From: Caprimulgus europaeus
Lineage: Eukaryota; Chordata; Aves; Caprimulgiformes; Caprimulgidae
Assembly (NCBI GenBank): GCA_907165065.1
Contig: OU015534.1
Coordinates: forward strand, 10,361,686-10,425,685
DNA: 64,000 bases
Direction of reading: 5' to 3'
Shown: positions 23,087-45,916 of the stretch, in pieces
Numbering within the stretch: the stretch's first letter is position 1
How the letters are laid out: every line of letters starts with the position of its first letter
Made by a program: the position numbers and the translations under genes
Notes under the pieces: generated by a model
The model's input: the letters and a program-made list of their open reading frames with translations, nothing else
The model's database searches: none
Told to the model about the DNA's origin: nothing

Positions 23087-23860
23087 GCGGGTGGGGCGGT
23101 GGCGGCGGCCGCGCTGTCACCCCGGCCCGGGACCCGGCCCCGCCCCGCTCTCCGCCCCGCCCCGCCCCCCGCCTCCACCTGCCGGTGCGGGGAGTGGGCG
23201 GGAGCAGCCGCGCACCAGCGAGGTCCGCCGGGCAGCGCAGAGCGGCGCTGGGGGGGCGGAGCTCATTCCGGCCCCGCCCTCGCGGCGTCTCTGCGGCGCC
23301 GGAAGCGGCGCGGTCCCGCTGGCGCTGAGGGCTGGGGGGGTGGCGGCAGCGCTGACCGGGCCCCGCCCCGTCCCGCTCATACCGTGAGTACCGCGGCCGG
23401 CGCTCACCCCTGGGCCGCACCGCACCGCCCGGCTCTCCGCGTTCCCCAAGCGCCTGCCCCCCTCCTGCCCCCGCCGTGTCCTCGGACGCTCGGCTCTGCC
23501 CTCCCCCCGTCCGCAGCGCCTGGGTCTCCTTCGCCACCGCTCTCCGCAGCCCTGCGCCCGTACACCGCCAGGTGCTGGGGTCCCTCTGCGGTGCCTTCCT
23601 CCGGCATCGCCAGGCTCCCGCTGCCTTCCCCCTAGGGGTGTGGGACCCCCCGTCCTCCTCCCCCCACCCAAGCTGCTTCTGCGGGGTCCCCACCCCGTCA
23701 CTGGGGCTCCTGGCCCCGCGGGGTGGTCCTTGTGCTCCACCCCGGCCTCTGGCTCTGCCGGGCCTCTGCATCCTGCCCCGGGCCCCGCGGGTCGTGTGGG
23801 GAGCCTGGGCTCAGCTGGGGACAGCCCCCCTGCCCCCGCATCTGCAGCAGCGCTGGGCCC
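22480..23860. promoter_or_regulatory. CpG island and bidirectional LURAP1/POMGNT1 promoter
   Basis: Very GC- and CpG-rich sequence covers LURAP1 exon 1 (minus) and the presumed POMGNT1 leader exon (plus). Repeated GC boxes (CCCCGCCCC type, Sp1/KLF-like) cluster at about 23138-23180. An ETS/GABPA-type core CCGGAAG is at 23299-23305. No TATA box is evident. The LURAP1 start codon and the POMGNT1 leader donor are only about 300 bp apart, so the two genes very likely start divergently from here. Confidence 0.8.
23306..23383 (+). other. POMGNT1: Probable non-coding first exon of POMGNT1 (3' end at 23383)
   Basis: A strong donor ACC|GTGAGTA sits at 23384 inside the CpG island, on the plus strand and upstream of the first POMGNT1 coding exon. 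The 5' boundary is unknown; the start given is just after the ETS site and is nominal. Confidence 0.5.
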
Positions 23861-24352
23861 GGCTCTGATCTCCGTACCTCGGGTGGCTGCATCCCTTCAG
23901 TGGGGCTGGTGCTGCCTCGCAGCTCTGCTGCTGCAAGTGGGGAGAGTTCCTCTGCCCACCAGGGACCCCGCAGGCCCATATGGCTGGTGATGGCACCTCT
24001 GACACCTGCCAGTCCGGGGCCCATCACCAGCTCATGTCTCTTGGCCACTTCTCTTTTCCAGAGGGTGGGAGCGGGCCCACCACACCACAGGAGCCTTGCT
24101 AAGGGATTGCTCTGGAGCAGAGGTTCTCACTGGCCCATGGGTTCAAGGACTTCCCATTGCCCTGCTCACAGTCCTCCAGCAAAGCCTGGCCTTGTGGATC
24201 GCTCCCTGCGGGGCTGGCAGGCAGGGAGGCTTTGTGGGGCTCCTGCTTATGGTACATGGGTGCCATTCATGGCCACTGCTTGTGCCGGGTCCTGTCTTTG
24301 CTGGGGAGAGGGTTTGAAGGCGCTCACCTCCCTCCCTGTGCACCCATCCCAG

Positions 24353-24426
24353 CAGGGAGCCCCAATGGACAAGAGAGCAGAGCAGAGCATGTCCTGACCC
24401 CTGCCCCACACGGCTGCCCCATGACT
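24353..24426 (+). other. POMGNT1: POMGNT1 5' UTR part of exon 2, with NAGNAG acceptor and uORF
   Basis: A pyrimidine tract ends in CAGCAG at 24350-24355, so the exon can start at 24353 or 24356. A 10-codon upstream reading frame runs from ATG at 24365 to TGA at 24395-24397, ending before the main start codon. An in-frame ATG at 24421 lies two codons before the chosen start; its context (C at -3) is weaker than that at 24427 (A at -3, G at +4). Confidence 0.6.
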
Positions 24427-36725
<12,299 letters not shown>

Positions 36726-39060
36726 GACTGGCAGCTGGGAAGCGAGGGGGACCGGGAGAAAATGGAGACCTCCACGGTGCAGAGACAGAGTTGGCAGCAG
36801 CTCTGAAAGGCTGGTGACCAGACATAGACTCCCATTTCAGGCTGCAAAATGAGACCTCAGGCTCCTTCCAGCCCCCTGTTGTGGTCTCCCCCTCCCTCGA
36901 AAGGGACAGGGTTCTTCCCGTCCAAGAACATTGGGCTTTTTTAACACAGACTCTTTACTAACACTGCTCCCATCAGCCCCTGGCTGGCCAAGGCTGGAGA
37001 AAGGAAATGCTCAGCGGGGGGCTAGAGGGGGCCTAAAGAAACACCTCTGCTTCCCTTGTGGTCCCCAAGTCCTGAGAAGGCAGCATACTTGTGTGCAAGT
37101 GCTGCAACCTACCAGCTGGGTGTTATTTATTAACTCTTGCCTGGCTGGCTCCATGCCCAGTGGTGAACACGGTGGTGAAGAGGGGATCTTCCAACATCTC
37201 TTCTGTCTCCTGCACAGTGGATGCACCTTGAAGACTCTATGTTGGGTTGGACATCTCCCCACATGCCAGCTTTGCTTCTTGGGCTGCAGCAGCTGGTGCA
37301 GCCTAGCTCACAGGCAAAAGGGAATGCTGAAGAGGAGCTGAACTTGCTGTGGACACATAGGGGACACCCTATACCCAGCATGAGGGTGGTCAGGTGCCCC
37401 TTTCATTCCCTGCGGTTCTGGGAGCTGAAGATGACTGTAGGTGGAAGTGGACGAGGCTGTGTGCTGGGGCTCAGACTGTCCTCACCCACCTTCTCTGTGG
37501 GGAGCAGCCCTGCCCGCTGAGTTGTGGGAGAAGGGGTGAAAGTGCCTTGCAGAGCGAGCTGGGAGCAGCCAGCGGGTGCAGAGGCAGGATGGTCTGGGGT
37601 CCTGTGGAGCCAGAGATGCTGTGCTCTGGCGTGGTCCTTGCCTGTGGTACTGTACCCTGTCTCCCTTCTCCCTGGCTGGGTACCCCCAGCTCTTGCTGCA
37701 GGCAGAGGGTGTTTGTTCTCCTGAGTCCCCACCATTACCGTGGTACGTTGCTGGCAGGGAAGCTGGGAGCTGAGCCGGGATGAGCAGCCTGGCTGTCCTG
37801 CTGTGGTACACCCCTCGTGTAGCGGGAGAGGGAGCGGGTTCCTGTCCCCATCCTGTGCCTTAGGAAGGACCCCAGAGCCCCCTCCCACCTCCAGTCACTT
37901 GGTACTAATGTCCCCTCCACTGGTGGCAGTTATGGTGCCTGTGCTCAGTACACCTCCCTGTCTCATCCATGCAGCAAGAGATCTGTTCCCTGCCCAGGTC
38001 CCTCGGACTCAGATGGGGATGCTACACTCTAGCTTGCCCCTGAGAGGAGGATTTGCTGCTCAGCCATTTCCTTGTGGTCACAGGGGCTCTTCCCCTTCAT
38101 TTTCTCACTGTGAACTGAGCATTGGGGTCTACACTACACTAACTTATTTATTTATTGCTTGTGGGAAGGAGAGGATAGTAGGAAAGTAGCATGCAGAGCT
38201 GGCAGCCCCCCAGCCTGCGTGGGGACAGTTGTGGGAGGTTTGTCACCCTGGCTTCTTTATGTTCCCCTTCTTCCTCCCTTGCCCAGCATAGGAATGAATA
38301 GTTGAGAAGCCAGCAAGTCTGCTCCTCTCCAGCCAAAAGGAGCCCTGTGTGGCCACAGCGCAGCTGTAGTGTGACTGTAGGGCCTCTGACCCTCACGGTC
38401 CCTTGCATGCCTGTCCCAGGAGCAGGGACAAGATGGATGCAGAAGGGGAACAAGAGGGTGCAGGGTGGCACCCTTGAGATGGGGGTACTGGGCTTGGGTT
38501 CAACACTGCCCTCCTCTGCCACCTCACTGGGGCTCTGCTCTGGCAGCCACTGGGCAAGCAGCCTCTTTGTGCTAGCCCTGGGCTTGCTTTGGAAAACCTT
38601 CCACAGCTCTCCACCATGCTGCCCTTTTCCTTGGCATCTCTGTTCCCAAGGCCACATTTCCCTTCTCCTTAAAACTAAATTCACCCCTTTTCCTTTCTTC
38701 TCTGGCAATGCTGAGGCTTGGCTTCCTCCTGGTTCCTCGTGGGGCTGGGGAAAGTGGTCCTAGGGATCAGGAATGGCTAAACATGAGTTCACCTCTCCTC
38801 TGCTGCTGCTCTGCAGTGACCAGAGGGGCTGTGAATCCCTGTTCTCAGTGACAGCAGGACTTGTGGGCTTTGTCCTCCCCCGTATGCACACCGCCGTGGG
38901 CCCACTGGCTGCTCTTCTCCGTCCCTGCCCGTTCCTCCAGCAAGGCTCCAGTGCAGCGGCTGTGGTAGAGCTGGGTGCGTGGGCATCCCCAGGGCTTGCT
39001 GCTTTCTGAATTGAATTATTTTTTCAAGAGTAAACATTGCAAAGCTGTTGAGCCTCATGT
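36726..39060 (+). other. POMGNT1: Probable POMGNT1 3' UTR
   Basis: No canonical AATAAA is visible on the plus strand until 41585. An AGTAAA variant at 39029-39034, followed by a GT-rich stretch (about 39055-39065), is a candidate 3' end, but a shorter UTR using another variant signal is possible. The sequence contains UUAUUUAUU AU-rich elements at 37123-37131 and 38144-38156. No further coding exon was found. Confidence 0.35.
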
Positions 39061-42000
39061 GTTTCATGGCCAGCTTTGTGCATGTCCTGGGGCTGTGGGT
39101 TCCCTGGCTGTGGCTGCCTGCCTTGAAAGGACAGACCCCTGTTCTCTGTGGCATCTGTGCACTGCAGGGCTAGCTGTGGGCTACCAGTGGCCCTGGGCAC
39201 CTGCCCTGCGGCTCCTGTGCCAGCAGAGGTCCAGTGTGCCATGTGGAGCTGGAGCAGCTGGCACAGGTTTGTGATCTGTTTCCTCCTCAAGCTTTATCAC
39301 TTTTATCTTTAGTTCAGTAACGGACGGAAACTCTGACCAACTGCCTGGGGACTCTTGCTTTGCGTAACCACCCTCGTGCTCCCTCCTGGCACCTCCAGCT
39401 GCTGTCCCTTGAGAAATACAGACCCATGGCCCTCAGCTCCTGGCTTGGTGTCCCCTCAGGGGTCAGCAGGCTGAGGCGGATGCTGGTGCTGGGCTGAGGA
39501 GCAGCAAGCTGCCAGCCCTGGTGCTTGTACCCCACTGTCCAGCAGTCTGAGCCCCACTGAGGCTCATTTGGGGTTTTTTCCTTTGAGGGAAATGGGGTCC
39601 TGGAATAAGGAAGAAGGAAGGGGTGTCACAGCTGGAGGGAACAGGGCCCCTGCCATCATCAGCTGGAGCCAAGACCTGACAATTCATGTCGTGCCACACC
39701 AGGGGCAGCCCCCTGGCTGCTCCTGAGCTGTTCAGCCCCTGCGTGGTTGGGGCTGGGGATGGCAAAGCAAAAGCAGGGGCTGCAGGAGGGACCTCCAGCA
39801 AAACCACCTCTGTGGCACAGCAGCCTGCTGTCCTCCCCACCGAGGTGGGTGCACGCAGGGGTGAAGTGAAGCCAAGCAAGGAGCCAGCTTGGTCCTGCCA
39901 GGAACAAAAATAGCTGGAAGTCCTCTGGGCCAGCCCCATGTGGGTGCCTTTTACAAGAGACCCAAGAGATCTTACCAAATTTCTGCCCCCATGGGGCAGG
40001 GAGCCCTGGGAAGGTGCAGGGTGCACCCATTTCTGGGGCAGAGACCACAAGACCCAAACAAATCTGTGACAGGAGGGTGTTGGCCACCGGCACGGACCAG
40101 CTGTGACCTGCGTCCCGTACCAGCTGCCTCCAGCTCCCCTGCCTACTCCCTGCAGCCAGACTGGGCTTCTTCCTAGGTGGCTGCCACCCCTACCTCTGGC
40201 CAGGCACAGCTTTCAAAGGGACATCCCCTTGCCAAAGGCTATTCCCCCAGCTCCAGGTCCCCGGAGCTTTGCTTGGTGCTGCTGGAGCAGGCTCTCACCT
40301 CCTGGCAGCCTCCCTGTCCACATCTGCTGCCAAAGCCAAACCCCGCGGCATCGAGCCCCTTGTTGGGGCACCACGGGCGAGGGGAGGGTCTGGCCACTGG
40401 GACCGATGCCCATGTGCAGAGCCCTGTGAGCTGATGTGGGCTCAGGTGTGAGACCCCCCACATCTTGCCCACCTTGAGGAGCCAGTATCTGCAAACCACT
40501 GTGTTTATGGGCACAAAAGAGAGAGGTGATGCTAAAAGCAAGTTGACCTCCGCAAAAGGGAGTGTGGGTGCCAGGCTGCTGGAGAGCTTCAGCTCTTGCC
40601 CCTCGTGATGGTGATGCGGAGTTTCATTCACAAAGGGGCTCAGTCCCGGCGAGCTTGTTAGGACAGCGGGGTCACACCCCATCCCACTCACCTCGCTCAG
40701 CCCAGAGGTGCTGGAGTATCCCTGGGTGTCCAGGAGCCAGCCGGGCGACTGGCCCATTGCCTGCCCTCGGTGGGAAGCCCGACCCACCAGCTCCCATGGT
40801 TCAGCCCCATGTGGCACCAGCTTTAGCACGTGCTGCCCAAGCTGATGGTTCCCAGGTCTGACCCAGCCCCACGCAGCCCCCCCAGAGCCCGGCCTCCCTG
40901 GCTTTGTGCAGCCGTACAAAGGAGAACCTGTCCGGGCTGCTCCGCGTCCCAGGAGCTGGCTGATAATTAAACAAAAGCAAAATAGCCTTGGCATGAAACT
41001 TGACCTTTCTGGAGCTTGGTGGGGGGAAGGGGAATTTTGCATCATTTCTGGTGGTGGTTATTTTTATGCATTATGTTTGCTTGTCAGAGATCTCTGTGCT
41101 GAGGGAGCGGGGAGTCCCCGTGCTCCAATGATGGGCTGGGATGTGGGAGACAAGGTCCAGGCTGACCCTTCCCATGGCACATCCGTCCCTCTGTGCCCCT
41201 CAGAAGGAGGGAAGCACCCTCCAGCCATCATCCTCTGGGATACAGACATGGTCCTCTCGAGTGGAGGGGTCTCAGCGCTGGAAGGATGCCAGTGCCTAGG
41301 GTGTGCTGGCCCCATCCCCATCCCTGCGTGGGAGAGAGGCAGTGACGCTGTGCCCAAGCCACCTGCATCCCAGCTCAGGGAGCTGATCCCAAGTTTTCAG
41401 CACCCTCTGCCTTATAAAGAGCCGTGCAATGCCGAGGTGACCAAAGCTCTCCCAGGAAGGGGCTCTGCTTGGCTTCTCCCCTTGGTCCTGGCTGCAGGGG
41501 TCCCTCCCCTCGCCCAGCCCATCCCTGTCCCCATCTCCTGCTGTGCCACCCAGCATGGGGCTGCCACCTCCTCTGCCCAGACCTAATAAAGCCCAGCGGC
41601 AAATTAATCTTCAACTGGGTACCCAGGATTGTTGCTGTGATGGTTATTATGCTGTGTCCTGCTCAGCGTGGTGTTAATCATTAACACCTTAGGTTCAATG
41701 TCAGCTCCTGCTTGCTGGCTTTTGAATAGCCCTTCCATCACCTCCACTGATATCCCAACAAATAACCAGGGCACGGAGCTGCCCAGAAATACACCCCTGG
41801 AGCTGGGTGGGCTCAGAGGGTGGAGAAGGAGGAGGAGAAGGAGAAGGAGAGCCAGGGAGGAAGGCTGTGCTGGGGAAAGGGTGCATTGCCTCACTTCTTC
41901 CCCAGGCCAGCCTGTGCCCTTGGAGGACGTCCTCTCCTCCCTGATCCGGGAACGTCTTGGCCAGGCTGTTACGCGGGCGGGGGGAAATCCCCCACAGCGG

Positions 42001-43917
42001 GCACTCCTTGGGCAGCTGATGCTGGATGACTTTGCTTTTGCTTCTCCTTCACTCCCTTTATCACCACAAACCCAAAGAGTTTTGATTCCTCTTCCTGCTG
42101 CTGATGCCCGTGTCCCCCACCAAAGCTAATTCCCAGGAGGGAGGGGTCAGCTGGCTCCCTGCCAGCACACACCCCTCTGCCACACAGGGTTTTGCCCGCT
42201 GTGTCCCTGGGCAGGTGATGCTGGTGGCAAACGCACCCTGAAAATGTCCTGGGACTTTGGCCCGTGCACAGCACCCATCACGGTGAGCCAGCACCCCATA
42301 GGGCTGCTAGGTGTGAAGGGCAGCTCTTCAGCTATCTGCCTTCCCTGTAGGGCTGGGGGCTCCAGCCCCTCATTTTCCCACGGCGGGGGATTCCGAGGGG
42401 CCGGTTCCACCCCACCAGCCCAACCTCCAGCCCACACACCAGCCCCTTCCTTATTGCCTCCGAGGGAGCAGCTCAGCCTTGAGCCATCCCACTCCCTCAG
42501 CATAAGGAAATTCCCTGCGTGGGCTCTGGATGTGGCTGGTTCCTGCAGGGGGAAGGTGCCAGGCTGCTGCAGGAGGGGGACAGACAGTGACATCAGACTG
42601 GTCCCCATCGCATCGGGGCTTGTGGGGCCACAGTAGATGGGATGAGGACAGGGATGACACACCATCCTTAGGGGCTCCAGGCGGGTGGGGGTCTGCGTGC
42701 ACCCCTTATTCCCTGTACAGAGCAAAACCCGAAGCACGGGGACCAAAAGCTGCGTGTTTGCTGAGCCTGGCTCTGATGGTGACCCCTGCTCCGCTGCCCA
42801 GTGTCCCCCTACACGACCAGGTCTCTCCCCCTGCCATGCTCATCACCTCCCCAGCAGGGGAGGGTAAAACTCAACCCAGGAGAAAAGCAAAGTCTGCCCT
42901 GGGCCCAGCCACCCTGCCCTTCGCTCCCATCACTCTGCCCGTCCCGGAGGGCTTCTGCCCACGCTGGTGCAGGCTGGTTGGCACCCACACAGGGGTTACT
43001 GCCCACGGCAGGTGGCACAGCCCATGGCCAGGGAGCACCAATGGGTGGGTGGCTGGAGGCAGCAGTGTCCCAGGCCTGCTGCTGACAGTCCCTGCCAGGG
43101 AGACTTTACCCTCCCGTTCTCTCCCACCCTGTGTCATGGGTGGAAAAGAGGAACCCCCACCCCGGCACACACCCCCGTCAGCTGCTCAGGCACCTCGAGC
43201 CCAAGGACACCTTCCCGGGGGCAATAAGGAAGTTTCCATCACCATATATCCCTGGTGACTTTTTGGCCTCACACTCTGATGGCACAGCTGTCAGCTTTTG
43301 GGGTGCTGCCAGACACCCTGGGGTGTCAGTCCCAGGAAATCAGGCAAGTCTAAGGGTTATGAGGTGCAGAGATGCCTGGTGGCACCCACACAACTGGTGG
43401 GGACAGGGTGGTGGGCTGGGGTATGTCGCAGGGCTGGTGGGGGACAAGCTGGAATGGGTTCTCCTCTGGGGAGCCCAGAAGTTCCAGCAGTGCCTGTGCA
43501 GTGGGAGGGCAGGGGAACAGCAGGAGCACTGGAGAGGCTGCACCAGCCTTGCTTACCCCCTGCTGCTGCCCTTCAGCTGTCAGTTGAACCAAGAGCCGGG
43601 AAGGGTGATGGGGAGGAATCGCATCCGGGAGGAGAAACTGGTCCTTCGAGTTTCCCCAGCAAGCAGAGGGGAGGAACCAATTGGTGGGTACAGAGTTATT
43701 GACAAAACTCAACGCAACAGAAACTGCCTGCCCTGTCCTGGTGAAACCCTGCAGCAGGGAAGAGGTGCAAAGCCAGGATCCCCCAGCCAGCCAGGCATCG
43801 CCCCCGAGCCCACTCCACCCTACGGGGGTGATGGCAGAAGGAGCCAACCTTGCAAGGCAGCCTCAAAAAGAGGGAGCAGAGGGGACATGGCCAGGCCAGG
43901 TGTGCCCAGCGGTGCCC

Positions 43918-44000
43918 AGCTTGGTGCCAACTGGCAGTGAGAGTTTGGTGCCAACTGGCAGTGAGAGTTTGGTGCCAACTGGCAGTGAGTGCTTGGTGCC
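43918..44000. repeat. 24-bp minisatellite, about 3.4 copies
   Basis: The unit TTTGGTGCCAACTGGCAGTG plus AGAG repeats three times nearly perfectly from about 43918, with a degraded fourth copy (TTGGTGCCATTGGCA). The 24-bp period keeps frames open, but there is no sign that it is coding. Confidence 0.92.
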
Positions 44001-44630
44001 ATTGGCACTGGCATGGCTTCTGGGCACCACCTCACCTCTGGGAAGGGCTTTGGGCGGTGCTGGGGTCCAGGTGGCTCTTGTGTGCTCAGAAGGGGAAAAG
44101 AGGAATGAAAACCCTCACGTCACTCATGAGGTCACTGGTTTGTAGTAGAACTGGCACCTTCACCCATTAAGCGAGGAGGAGAAAGAGGAGGTCATTTTCT
44201 GGCAGTGTTCCCCCACACCTCGCCACAGGGCAGGGCCAGAACCCACGTCCCCAGAGCTGAGTCACCTGGGGTGGGGAGCAGGTCCCCATGCCCATCCTGT
44301 TGCCACCCAGCTGCTCCTGCCAGTGTGCTGGGTGCTGGATGGCGCCAAGGCGATGCCAGACCCCAAAGGGACACAGCAGTGCCCTGGTGCAGCCCTGTAC
44401 CCGGTGCAGAGGCTGATAAGGGGGTGCCATGGCGGGCAGAGGAAGGTGGTGCACAGGAAGGCTGTTTGCACACTGGCCTCCTGCCCCACTGCTTATCACC
44501 TTGTCCTTCACCACCCCACAGCCCTCGTGCTCTGCCCCACAACTAGGGAGATAGGGAGCCCCGTGTCAAAAATGGGGTGAAGCAGCACTCAACAACACCC
44601 ACCCCCCAAACCACTCACCTTGGCTTCACT

Positions 44631-44663
44631 TTTGAAGTGGGGAAACTGAGGCACAGTGAGTGG
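44631..44663 (+). repeat. MIR-like SINE core fragment
   Basis: GAAGTGGGGAAACTGAGGCA followed by CAGTGAG matches the MIR core in sense orientation, the longest of the MIR-like matches in the window. Confidence 0.45.
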
Positions 44664-45209
44664 ATGGTCAAGGTGGGATAAGGGGCTGGCACTGAAGCCT
44701 GAGATGGATTGACGCTGGGGAAAGGGGGTGGCTGGAAACCCTCCCAGCCCACCCATGACCCCTCATCACCCCCCCACATTGAGGGTGCATCACACAGGTG
44801 GTGTGGAACCACATTGAGGGATGGAGATGCCTAGAGATGGGCCTGGCAGGACCCCCACCCCTCACCACCCCATTTGGGGTTCCCAGGGCTGATGGGCACA
44901 CCAGCACTGGTGCCAGTCCTGCCTTTCAAGCTGAGCTGTTGCTTGGTCCATGAGCCAGCATTGCTGAGGAGTGGCAGCTGGTGTGGAGGGCTGGGCAGGT
45001 TTGCAAGGCAAACAGCAGCCCCCCCTGCTCCCTGCTGTTGTGCAAACATGGGGCTGGTGGTTTCCAAGCTCCTGAGCAGGTGAGGAACCGCAGCGCAGGG
45101 AGGGCAGGCAGGGTTGCACGGGGCAGGGGGGGAGGCAGGGCAGCCCCCCACCCTGCTGCACTCCCCCAGGCAGTGAAGTGAAGGCAGCACTGAGACCAAC
45201 TCCAGAAAA

Positions 45210-45916
45210 TAACTTATATCCAAGACAAAATTTTTATTTTTCTTTACAGCACGGAGAGGGGCTCAGTCATGAAATGACAAGGGGTATAGGGCAGCCCTGG
45301 CCACCACAAGGCCAGGGACCAACAGGGCTGTGCTTCATGCCAGGACAGAGACCAGCCAGCACCTCTTTTAGGGCACAACAGTGACAGGGTCAAGGCTGGC
45401 AGAAAGGGGTGTAGGGGTAGATACATCCCCATTTGAGTAGTTACCACCTACAACACCTTGGCTGGGCACCAGCCCCCCGTTCAATAGAGTGATGCAGAAG
45501 GGCACAGACCAGCCCCAGTCCCCACATAGGGACACCATGGGGACAGCATGGGAGAGGCACAGTACGTGCCTGCAAGGGTTTAATCACAACATCGTTGAGC
45601 TGCTGTCCGATCAGCAGCCCTGATAGGTCCCTGTGCTGCTTTATCTCCCAAAAAGATCAAGCAGCTTCCCGCCCTCCCCAGCCCCCTTTAAAAAAACCCC
45701 CAAATCTCTATGTACAGACTCAGTGTGCCAGACCAGTACAAAAATATACACAAACTCTACAGATCCCAGCTCAGTAGATCAAAACACAGCTATAAATCAC
45801 AGTGCACAGGACAGCATCAGGCCCAGGGAGTGACAGGGTCCCCTCTTGAGAGCACGGCACGCCACAGGCGCGCTCCGGCATGGTGGGGGAGCAGATCATC
45901 CTCCTGCTTCGTGGGG
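45210..45916 (-). other. TSPAN1: TSPAN1 3' UTR
   Basis: About 0.7 kb of non-coding sequence between the TSPAN1 stop codon (45919-45917) and a clear minus-strand AATAAA at 45238-45233. This gives a compact UTR typical of the gene. Confidence 0.7.
45233..45238 (-). terminator. TSPAN1: TSPAN1 polyadenylation signal AATAAA
   Basis: A canonical hexamer in the sense orientation of TSPAN1, followed on the minus strand by T-rich sequence. It lies about 680 bp after the stop codon. Confidence 0.65.

Larger units (their letters stand above)
39061..45209. other. Intergenic region between convergent POMGNT1 and TSPAN1
   Basis: About 6 kb without a supportable gene. It contains a small AT-rich island at 40.95-41.07 kb, an AATAAA at 41585-41590, a purine-rich GAAGGA stretch at 41820-41850, a 24-bp minisatellite at 43.92 kb and a MIR-like fragment at 44.63 kb. 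Long open frames here have no recognisable domain, no consistent splice signals and lie in GC-rich sequence, so I left them out. Confidence 0.55.

Noticed and set aside
22479..23771. Long open frames of about 300 residues on both strands of the CpG island
   Set aside because: They reflect lack of AT-rich stop codons in GC-rich DNA. Only the LURAP1 exon 1 frame has family similarity and a matching splice.
24421..24426. Use of the ATG at 24421 as the POMGNT1 start
   Set aside because: It is in frame and would add two residues, but its context is weaker and the family N-terminus begins at the next ATG (24427). It remains possible.
40239..41045. 268-residue minus-strand frame between POMGNT1 and TSPAN1
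   Set aside because: No recognisable domain, biased GC-rich composition and no splice partner; treated as a chance frame.
41668..42129. 153-residue plus-strand frame with an arginine run
   Set aside because: The run comes from a GAGGAGAAG-type purine repeat, and no domain or splice context supports a gene.
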